DNA of 64,000 nucleotides from Glandiceps talaboti (Eukaryota; Hemichordata; Enteropneusta; Spengelidae), in the NCBI RefSeq assembly GCF_964340395.1, contig NC_135554.1:17216592-17280591 (forward strand). The letters run 5' to 3'. This document shows, in pieces, positions 9,701 through 19,325 of this stretch. Below the pieces are notes generated by a model that saw only the letters and a program-made list of their open reading frames with translations, ran no database searches and had not been told where the DNA came from. The first letter of the stretch is position 1, and each line of letters begins with the position of its first letter. The position numbers and the translations under genes were made by a program.

Positions 9701-12595
9701 ATATATTTGTAACAATATAGGTATCTAATATGTAAAAGTAAATCTTTTTTTTCTTTTTCATAAAATTAGAGGATGTTTTGGAGACAACAACATAACAGTA
9801 TCCTATATCAAGCCTGTGACATAATATGACATAATAATTACCTGCAAATTATCAGTCTGTGTTTTCTCACTCTGTTCATGTAATTCTTTCTTAGCTGAAG
9901 CCTCTACAAGACTCATCTTGGCAAGTCTGTGACTGATGGCAGTATGGTGCATACTAAACATGAAAAGAGAAAGGAAGAGATAAATATCTGTGTTAACATT
10001 GTCGTAAGCCATAGCCTCTTTTATGGCACTGCCCAAAGGCTATTTCATAGTGTCACAGAAGAAACTGTAACAGCAGCTCTGGTTTGCAAGAATGTCCCTT
10101 GGTAATATTCACATTTTGCATGACTATGAAAAGGTCAAGGGTGACCAATCACATTTGTCATTTCTATGGAAACAATGTAAACTATGTTCACATTTCCTTA
10201 AAATAACAAAGTATATAGTTACATAGTTGTATGTATGCTGTCAAATCAGCTAAACTTTTCCAAGAGCTTCATATCACTCCAAAGGAGGGATTACCTTTCT
10301 ACCTTTTTATCAAAAGACAGTATAAGTTTGAGCCCCTCCCCCTTTCAGCAAAATACTGCATCAGTTTGTACCCCTCCCCTTGTTAGCAAAATTTTGCATT
10401 CAATAACGTATCAGCGTCGGAAGTTAACCTGAAACCATTAAAAGTCTTGAAATTTGGGGGGGAAAAAAAGGGGGGGGGGAACGACGACAGACGTATAATG
10501 TTAATGTCTCACCTTAATTTGTTCCTGTGTTGAACCAACTTGGCCTTCCTCTCTTGACATTGTTTCTTATGTCTTTCCAACCTAGCAATTTCTTCTCTAA
10601 AATTAGAAAGATTTCAAAATGAATTCACATTCCTTTTAACAACATTCTTGGCAAATGTTTTTACATTTGTTGGTATTGAGAAGATGCCACAATACAGAAT
10701 GCTACCTATCAATCTATCTTGATCATTACATGACATTCTGCAAACCAACTCACAAGAAATGAGTTCTTACATGTATGCCATTATTCTATATTACTATTCA
10801 AACTTTGAGGTCTGCTTAAAATTAAATGAAATACCACTGCACGAAATAAAGGTACTTTCATAAACTTTGGGCTTCTGGAGACATTCCATGACACTTTCAT
10901 AAACTTTTGGTTCTGGAGTTATTCCATGACATTTTCATAAACTTTGGGTTCTGGAGTCATTCCATGACATTTTCATAAACTTTGGGTTCTGGAGTCATTC
11001 CATGACATTTTCATAAACTTTGGGTTCTGGAGTCATTCCATGACATTATCATAAACCTTGGGTTCTGGAATATTTTCCATGACATTTCCATAAACCTTGG
11101 GTTCTGGAGTCATTCCATGATATTACATTATATAAATTGCATGTGCTTGCCGAGAAACATCAATTTGGAACTTGTTTTTCGTTCGTAGTTTAGTAAAAGT
11201 CCTTGCCATAGACACACATCTCATGGTTATCAGCAGACATTCACATGTAACAGCTAATCATACATATTCATGACACCTAAATGCTCATTATCATTAAATA
11301 AAATAATAAAAAATGAATTTTCACTTCACGCTCTCTTCAATGTTCAATGTTCTGAACTTGCAGGGAACTGAGTTATATTTTGATTAATTTTGACAGAAAG
11401 AGGTTCATTCTACATTGTCATTGTTGTAGTTATTTGAGTGATTGCATTACAAAAAAGTTAGGGACAATCAAACACAGGGTCAATAAACAAACTTCATTCA
11501 TTTAAGCCAAAGTTCAGCAATCGTATTGTGCCTAATTCCCCTCCCCCTAAACAAACGAAGTGCTTGTGTGACATTGTGCTATCGTTTATTAAGTAGGATA
11601 AGTTTTCCTTACCTTAGTTTGTCATCTGTTAAGTGTACATCAGCTGACTGTATGTCTTGTAATGCATCCTGTAGTTCTTGTCCTTCTAGTATCACTTTAC
11701 CAGATGATTTGATGACCTTAAATCTAACAAAACATTAAAAGGTGAAAATTCTATGATTAAATCGTCAGAATGACGTGGTATAATCAAGACTGCATTCTAA
11801 ATGCTAGGAATGTAAATACAGTAAGGTATGCCGTGATGGGATGCCCTCACACATCGATGAGGGCAGAGTGACATGACACATCTTACAGTCTAGTCTGTCA
11901 TTTTCATTCGTATTTATTTACCTACTGAGACCCCATCACCTAAAGTGGACAACTCCTCGTCTTTAAGCTTATTTACTATAATTACATTGAAACTTATTAT
12001 CACACAGATTACTTACAGTTTGTGATACTACTAGTACTTTATTGAAACATGAGGGGAAAAAATTAAAACATACAATGTACTTACTCATTAGAAACAAAAT
12101 ATGAATAATGTAAAACATTGTTAACTTTGATGTCTGGTATAAAATCAAAACATGTGTTTATACCAGGCTTAAATGACTGCACTCAAAACATGAGAAATAA
12201 CAACATATTCTATTGCGATGTCAATTTCCAGGAAACTACCAATTATTTTTCCACAGCAGCAAGAGCGTGGACCTTTGACATCAAAAAATATTTTCACTAA
12301 AGCAATTAAAATAACTGTTTCCAGTTTCTATTCATAAAATGTTTGACCAGATGATGCCTAATTTCAATGTGACACATATGATATTTACAGGGGAAAGAAC
12401 AGCAACATAATCTTACTTTTCTAGTTCTTTTTTGCTAACATAGTTATCTTCATTGAGATTTTCACAAAACCAGTGCAAGAAATCCGCCACTCCATCCACT
12501 TCGAATAGCCAATCAAAGTTTTCACCTTGTAGCTCATGCTGACTTTTATAGCCTAGTTTATGCAGGGTTCGGACAAAGTCTTTACCTTCATTCAT
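795..12595 (-). CDS. HAUS3: HAUS augmin-like complex subunit 3 (13 coding exons)
   Basis: This is a subunit of the augmin (HAUS) complex, which recruits gamma-tubulin to existing spindle microtubules so that new ones branch off. Coding exons in gene order are 12595-12417, 11723-11613, 10596-10513, 9953-9842, 9261-9052, 8301-8159, 7464-7330, 6660-6477, 5350-5198, 4788-4692, 3612-3459, 2317-2140 and 923-795. All have GT/AG borders and compatible phases. They total 1869 nt, or 622 aa; human HAUS3 is about 603 aa. Family hallmarks seen are GENFDWLF near residue 24 with a following HWFCENLNE, YTKKQFFK in exon 5, NGDYDLQIARQDYF in exon 8, KKHRQTHQLL in exon 9, and RNLFVYFF in the last exon, with heptad-rich coiled coil between them. 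A splice acceptor at 12650-12651 suggests that the 5' UTR continues in an upstream exon. The identification is from remembered family similarity and is strong. Confidence 0.93.
1033..1862. mobile_element. MITE-like element with tandemly amplified 67-bp terminal repeat
   Basis: About seven copies of a 67-bp unit run from 1033 to about 1501. The unit core reads AGTCCAGTCAGACTTATTTC. An inverted, diverged copy lies at 1784-1862 (AGCAGAAATATGCCTGAC on the plus strand), so the array looks like one terminal inverted repeat that has expanded in tandem. The interior, about 1502-1783, has no credible coding capacity. The element sits in the last HAUS3 intron (924-2139). A related array lies at 21368-21756. 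Confidence 0.7.
2966..3450. repeat. Minisatellite of about 22-30 bp in HAUS3 intron 11
   Basis: This is a variable-length tandem array built from ACACATAACAACAGGGGTGA and TATTTTAC modules, with CACAATGGGACAG variants. It ends only about 8 bp from the 5' splice site of HAUS3 exon 11 (exon border 3459). Read in gene orientation, most units carry GTAAAA or GTAAAC, which resembles the intron start. Confidence 0.85.
3898..4691 (-). repeat. 33-bp minisatellite carrying splice-donor motifs, HAUS3 intron 10
   Basis: There are 24 units of 33 bp. The unit includes CAGTCACTACCAACCAATG on the plus strand. On the coding (minus) strand nearly every unit contains TGAGTAAGTA, a strong U1-type donor. The unit next to the exon contains the authentic donor TTA/GTAAGTAG of exon 10 (border 4692). 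Variant units (for example with CATTCACTATCAACCAAAG) recur, showing block duplication. Because 33 is divisible by three, the plus strand shows a long but meaningless open frame. Confidence 0.93.
4950..5075. repeat. Short dispersed motif, three tandem copies
   Basis: Three close copies of GGTATGCCATGTAAGGGCGC or a variant lie in HAUS3 intron 9 (4789-5197). Related copies lie at about 11822-11860 (AAGGTATGCCGTGATGGG) and, inverted, at about 30440-30472 (GCCCTGTCATGGCATACCTT). This looks like a remnant of a dispersed element. No coding capacity is seen. Confidence 0.55.
6351..7710. repeat. Two short related hairpin repeats
   Basis: The string TGACCTAAGGGGCC with a following TTGTCAA appears at about 7638 and inverted at about 6396-6416 (AAAGGCCCCTTAGGTCA). 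Each copy is flanked by a partial inverted copy of itself. The first also lies beside HAUS3 exon 8. These are probably small palindromic elements of one family. Confidence 0.4.
6729..6990. repeat. (CA)n followed by a CAAATN hexamer tract
   Basis: A CA dinucleotide tract occupies about 6729-6783. It is followed by about 27 hexamers of CAAATC, CAAATG or CAAATA at about 6826-6990, which form sub-blocks of each variant. It lies in HAUS3 intron 7, close to the acceptor of exon 8. The ORFs here are low-complexity artefacts. Confidence 0.95.
8713..8975 (+). mobile_element. tRNA-derived SINE
   Basis: The head looks like a tRNA gene. A box-like segment, GTGGCTGAGTGGTTAAAC, is followed about 45 bp later by the B-box-like GGTCGAACCC. 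The body then carries TTTCCTCCTGCATTAACACT and ends in an AT-rich tail, AATAAAGATTATTAATT. A second fragment of the same body lies at about 7235-7290 (TTTCCTCTTGCATTAACACT). This is pol III SINE architecture. It lies in HAUS3 intron 5, in the antisense orientation to the gene. Confidence 0.7.
9349..9386. repeat. Perfect 14-bp hairpin
   Basis: CAATGCATAATATT and its reverse complement are separated by seven bases. It lies in HAUS3 intron 4 and is probably the remnant of a small AT-rich palindromic element. Confidence 0.5.
10852..11130. repeat. 38-bp tandem array derived from a MITE end
   Basis: There are seven copies of a 38-bp unit containing TTTCATAAACTTTGGGTTCT and GAGTCATTCCATGACA. The same words form the terminal inverted repeat of MITEs at 55429-55869, 56710-56935, 30750-30830 and 16290-16490. 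The array is therefore a tandemly expanded MITE end. It lies in HAUS3 intron 2. Confidence 0.8.
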
Positions 12596-13375
12596 TATTC
12601 ACATTTTTTATTTAATCATCATTTGTTTGGTGATGGTTGAACTGTATATCTGTAAAGAAAGGAATAAATTATGTTTTCCATACAGTGGAAAACATCTTTA
12701 TCTATTTGGTGTCTGGGACCATGGACATATTAGGGGAGACATCCATGCTACGACTTACTGTTAACATAATGTGAATTATTTTGAATACATATGATAGAGA
12801 AATATGAGAGTAGGGAGGGGTGCTGATGATCAAATGACTTCTCCCTTGCATACAGTGCTACCATGGAAGGGGTTATAGTTCCATGGTGCTACACTCCTGG
12901 GCTGTGAATCAGTGATTAATATACTTTTGAACATACCTTGTAAACTGCAGATTGAAACCAAATTTAGCATTTGTTACAAAAACGTACCTGGTACATTTTT
13001 GTATGCTGACGTCCAACAAGTGAGTGAAATTTATAGGAATATAGATGCTTGATTACAAATGGAAGAGTTAAGTTACAAGAATGTTAATAAGTTGAAACAT
13101 GGATGTATTAGTGAGACTAATACATCCATGGTTGAAATAACTGGAACATGTACATTGTAACAGACTACATCATTGTCCATCCTAGTTCTGGAAGTTGTCC
13201 TGTCCTTATGCAAGTAGGACTATGTCCATCCAAATCGAGTTGATGTTGTACAGTTAGTCCACTGTTCTACAATCTTCTCTCATGTGTCTCTTGTCATTAC
13301 GTACCTATAAAGGAGACACTCCTCACATATGTTATGTATTCTGTTTCTGAGCAACAAATTTACATCTCACTCACT
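12596..13375. promoter_or_regulatory. Probable bidirectional promoter of HAUS3 and CENPC
   Basis: The two start codons are 780 bp apart and divergent. A HAUS3 5' UTR acceptor is visible at 12650-12651 on the minus strand. Candidate minus-strand donors are at 12987, 13306 and 13495. If the donor at 13495 is used, the HAUS3 first exon would begin beyond 13496 and the two transcripts would overlap at their 5' ends. A motif matching E2F sites, TTGGCGGG, lies at 13557-13564 and overlaps an inverted CCAAT box. No clear TATA box is seen. Promoter activity is inferred from layout only. Confidence 0.5.
13098..13130. repeat. Perfect short hairpin in the HAUS3-CENPC intergenic region
   Basis: CATGGATGTATTAGT and its reverse complement are separated by three bases. 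The arms are 15 bp and perfect. It could be a cruciform or a tiny MITE. No function is assigned. Confidence 0.55.
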
Positions 13376-16300
13376 ATGATCGGACTTGACCGCGCCGATG
13401 CCAAAGCAACCCAGGGAAGCAGCACGGGAGTTAATTTCACTAAGTAAGCTATAAAATAAGCATTTTTTGTCTGGATAAAAAAACAAACATTTTACCTGAA
13501 TTTATCGAGGTCTCAGGAAATACACAAACTCTTCCCGTTTTCCAGTGTTGTCAAAATTGGCGGGTGACCCTTGCAGGACGAAAGGGAGGCTATGACCTAT
13601 GCCCTCTTTCATAGTCATTTTTGTGTAAAATTTTGCAAGTAAACCATCCAACATAATTATAAATTCTTCGGCAATGTCAAGAATTCTTCTAAGTTAGACA
13701 TACAGTTCAAGAAATGAAATTTATAATACAGATACTTGATCATGATGATGTCATATCATAATTTATGTGTACTTCGATAAGGCGAACGAGGATGCGTGAA
13801 AGCGAGGGTAGATCTTCATAGGCGGACGATTTGAACAGTCGTTGGTTTGATCTGTATTGTGTATTGGTCCTGATCAATAACAGAATGTGATGTTCATGTA
13901 TCAGTCAGGAACAAATACTTTACGAGATGACAAGTAAAAAAAAGGTAGGGACGACGTTTTGTTGTATCAACAGCATTCGTAAACACAGGCTTTCATATCG
14001 TATTGTATGCAAGTCTTTGTGGTCCTCCAACTTTGGCTCTCACAAGCACAGACACTGAGACAGTTGTTTCTCGAGATATGTTTCAGAATACGATAATACT
14101 GACATATTTGGCCGATAATATATGAAAGGGTAAAATAACACGGGTTTCTAGGATCGCGTAAGGCCACACACCGCGGATATATACAGGGGAGAGATTCCGA
14201 TAGAACCGATAGCGTCTCTCTTCTGTCTTCATAAACAAGTTGATTATCCAATCACATTGACTGCAGGCTATAAAAAGAGCCACGACTTACAAGTGACACA
14301 TGTATGATGAGCCGTGACAAACGTTATCCACCCAACGTGACTGTCACTCGGCCAAATATGTCAGTATTATGATATCGATATTTTGGTGTATTCTGAAACA
14401 TATCTTGGAAACAAGTGACTATGGGCTTTCACTTGATCATCGCATCCTACCCAGAGAAATGACCAGAGGTTGGTGTTACTATCTGGCTGTGTGTGGAGAG
14501 CTTCTGAGATAGTAACACCACGTACCATGGCACATCTATGGGCTACACACCCTACAATGCAGTGAAGTACACTACTGTATTATATTCTAGTCTTAGAATA
14601 TTACCTTGCTCCTCCATCTCACAACTTGGAGAAGCTACATGTAGGTCAAGAATACAAACTGTACATGTACTTTTATATCACATTGGTCGGTCACCCCCTG
14701 TTAGTTACTGGGCTCTCAGTTTGTATGTCTCAATTTATTGTGTACAAATTTACACTGTCCTGTACAAGGAACTAGACAAAAGCTTTGTGTTGAATTTAGT
14801 TGCTGTTGTCATGGAGGTAGAAAGACAATGCTACGACGTCAAATGTTGGTTTAATTATTGCACGGTAGAGTAGCGTTTTTGATGACTTCCATGATCTCGC
14901 AGTGCACATTTTGGGGACTTCCAGTGTTTACACACTATCTTGATCACAGGGTGTTTACATTTTGTATATCCATACAACAGAAGCACCACTATTACCCACT
15001 TGTGTAATCTACTGCATCGAACAACAACACTGTCAACAGTTGATCTTTGTAAACCAAAAGCTTGGTTGCCACTGTAGTATTCTTTCCACAGTCAAAGCAA
15101 ATCAATGAAAAGACTCCCATGCTACATGACTATCCTAAGGAGAAAACAATATGACCTGTCAGGGCTCGAAATTAACGATAGTCCTGTGTCCACAGACTAC
15201 CAATTTTTGTCATGAGGCTACCTCAATTTGCAGCCAGTAACCTACTCAGTCTACCACTAATTATGCGATGATTTTAAAGTATGGAAGATTTACAGACATG
15301 AAAATATTTTAATAGCACACACATTTCCATTAGAGGAACTCTGTTTTCACTTCAGGAATATTATAGGACTATTGGTCACCATCCTTGGGTTAGTACACTT
15401 TCTGAAATTTGTAGCCCACTGGGACTACTAAATGAAAAAGTTAATGTACCTCGCTGTGTGCAATTGTGTAACAAATGGTGTTCCTATGCTTGTGAGTCTC
15501 CTGACAAATTGTATGGTCACTCTCCCCAGGATCACCCATCATTCGTCAAGTTTCCCCTAACTAAGTTAATCAGGGTAATTACCATCTTGATTTCGAACTC
15601 AGTGATTATATACATTCATTTCACTTTCTGTTGAAATTTTATTAGTGGCAAATTGAAGGTGTCAGTCTCCCGAGAAGTTCAGAGAACATGCTTAAAATCT
15701 GCAACAATAACAGTACAAGAAACCATGCTGATTTAATATTTTTATATTCTTTTCAACCAAGGTACAAAGTGAAGTTCAAAAAGGATTTATTTTTCCTTTT
15801 GCTGGGAAAAGGAATGTGGGAAGGTAAGATTGTAAAGAAATACCATATTTACCTTAATGTGTGACTGAGTATTGTTAAGTGTAAGTGTACATTTGTGTGA
15901 GGCAAAAGGAGATCAAGTAAGTCAGTTTCTGAGTACATGTACTTTATAAAATAGCAGTTGAATTCTGAAATTGCCATTTGAAAAATACCCTGATACAGTG
16001 TCTTTGAATTTGGCCTAAGATCGGCATGTTTGTCTTCTAAAATCATGAAAATACCATAGTTATTGACTGAGAAATTACTCACCTGTGTTTTAGACTGGGA
16101 CAAAAATGTTGTACTTACGTCATCGCCACGCATGTGCTCATAAGAGAAAAGCCATGAGTAGAATATGATAGATATTTGGCTCATGGCCATAAATGACCAT
16201 TAAAAGTTGCCCACACATGAGAGATATCAGTGCAAGGAAATTGCCACAAGTAAAATTTTGCTCATCTGATTCCTCTTAGTGTATGCCTGGCTTTACAAAC

Positions 16301-19259
16301 ATAATTTCTGCTGACTACCATGATTCATTGGCCCACAGCAAATATACTCTATAAAGGCACAAGATCAACTTGATGCTTTTTTAAGATTGCAAGTAATTGT
16401 AAGTGATGTAAAATCCTGAAATAACTCCAGAATCCATAGTTTATGAAAATGACTTCATTTCCTGGAGTGGCATTCCCCCAGGCTTAAACCCGTACTATAA
16501 TTAGATACAAATACAAACATGTGGCTGAGATGTCTGTGGTCAGATTTTTTATTCTCATGAAACAGGGTGAAGATTTACTACCAAATTATTCTTTTTTCGT
16601 CAGTTCCTAATTTAATACATCATATACGGTACGTAACATGTATACATAAATTTGTAACTAAAAAAACCCAACATTAATCATGATTGTTTAAATTTTAAAT
16701 AACTGATATGTTTTCCTTCCTGATAGACGTACAGGCGTTCCACTCAATGTGAATGCAAGGAAAGACAGCGAGGGCTTTGAAATCTTTGATGACTATTGGT
16801 CAGACAGCACAGGTAAAAATACAAAATCCACAAATTATGAAATTACATTGTGAGGTATTCAGCAGCCATAGTTTCTCTATAGATAAGCCTCTGATAGCTT
16901 TGAATGTAGACAGGAAACATAAACTTTAAATGTTTTGTACCATTTTTGAACCAAATATCAACTTTTACCATTGACGGGATTGTCATCAAAATCACTACTA
17001 GAATCTCACAGGCATACATACAAACATTCACTTCATTTGAATCATTTCCTTCTTTACTCAGCAGATCCAAAGTAATTTGATAATTTTATATCTTTTTCGA
17101 TGCTATATAGTAAGTGAGGATGATTTGTCTGTTAGCAGTGTATCGGACAAGGAAAATGGCTATGACTTCAAAGAAGATACAAAAAAGTCAACAACCGTGA
17201 AAAAACGCAAGGTAGGAAAATAATCCAATTATGTTAAACTTAATATCATAACTAGGCAAAGCCCATAAGCTTGTGCAGGGTAGATTTTATTTGTGACCGG
17301 CTTCCTCACGATGATATTGTAGATAGCGCCCTCCTCATGGAGAATGTACATAGTATATAGAACACACATGCATAGTCATTGCGCCACACTGCATCCTTAG
17401 GTAAACCACCAAAAAAACATTGCATAGTATTTAGGACGTGCATGCGTACCAGTTATTGAGCTGCTGTGCGCGCTAAAGTGAAATGCAGTGATTGCAATTA
17501 TTATATATATATGGACCAGTGATTACTTGCATTGGTGGGTATGTATACTCTAATTGGTATGATATGTTTATAACATTGCCATACCAAAATACATTATTGC
17601 ATATTGGTATTCAAATGAACATGTGAACGTTCCATATTGTATGTATGTATTGTATTGTGTCGTATGACCCACAGTTGTATTTTTTTCATCAAATTTGCTG
17701 TTTCAGATGAATATGTGTATTGATAGCAGCACCTCATCATGATGTGTGAGTACCAGTGTAGGCATTTTTGTACTCAAACTGATGATGTTTTCAGCTGCAC
17801 TTTCACGATTGAACAACTGCAGAGGACACAGCAAACATTCAAGCAAATACCCTGAGTAATGTTCGTTGACACTCTCGCATTATAGGATTCTGTCACATCT
17901 CTAGACTCTATACCTATTTATCAGTGTTAACTAAACACTGCTACTGTTGTATCTTTGCAGCTGAGTTCACCTCCAAGACGTATGCCGTCATTTTCACCAG
18001 CAGCACCAAAAAGTGGTACACCTATCTTTGATAGTAGTGGACCAGAGAGTGAAAACACACATACTCTAAAGAAGGCAGCTGAAGTTCAAGTTGACCATAG
18101 AAGCAACAATTTGGCAGACATAACTGGATCCATTATTAAAGTGAACTCATCTCAAGAGAGTGAATCAGCACTTGCTGATGTCAACCTGAAAAGAAGGTAT
18201 TGTACATTCTACACTAGGTGAATGGTCATGTAATATTTGTGGTGGCTGTCACCTAATTTTGCCTGTAAAGACTGGCCAATGGTTCACCCAAGATGATTTC
18301 TTGCGTATCAGAGGCGCATTGTAGTTTGTAGCCACCATTGTCACAAAAAAGTAAAGTATTTGATTGGGAGTTTGGTGTTTCACTCATGGGACATTACAGC
18401 TAAAATGATGTTGGCTTGGTGTTTCACTCATGGAACATTGCATTTTTTGACACAAATGTAGAGATATTGGAACTCTAGACTAAAAATAACAGAGACACAA
18501 CAAACACAGCAGGATCCTTTGCCCAGTTACATTGAACATAGATAAACATTGCTATTCTTTCATAGTACCGTAAAAACAGGCTTCTAATGAAAACATTACA
18601 GATGGACTTGATGATTTTAATGGCTTCAATTGTTTATTTTCTAACTAACAATCAAACATATGAACTTTACTACATGTACTTCTACATCCCCATTGTGCAC
18701 AGCAACTATGTAATTGTTTCTTTTGCAGTAGAAGTTGAGTGTGTTAAAAAATGTCATGATACATGAGTGAAACACCAAGCCGACATCATTTCATGTGTAT
18801 TTAATCTCCAATGTTGTCTAGTGGCGACAACTCAGCATATGTGTACTAGTAATTTAGCTGGTCCAGGTCAGAAGTGTCAAAACTACTTATATGCAGATCA
18901 CCCAATCATAAGTCAACTTCTTGGAGGCACAATCCAGATATACAAATGTACATGTGTATTGCAACATATCCAGTTCTCTATTTGTGATCTTCTACTTTAA
19001 ATATTGTTTATATTTTTTTCACAGACTTACATTTTCAAAGGTGTTGTCAACAGAAGATTCTGATATTGAAGAAGAACAGCATCCTGTGGAAGACACTTAC
19101 GAAGAAAGTGTAGAAGTTGCCCCTCAGTTGTAAGTGTCTATTTTAGCTTGTTCACTGTACTGGTGGAAACATTTTTTTTGTGTGTGTTAATGCAAGTGTG
19201 TATGTTCAATTGTCAAAATATACATTACTCTTTGTTCAGCCAAGGCCATATTCTGTGAG

Positions 19260-19325
<66 letters not shown>

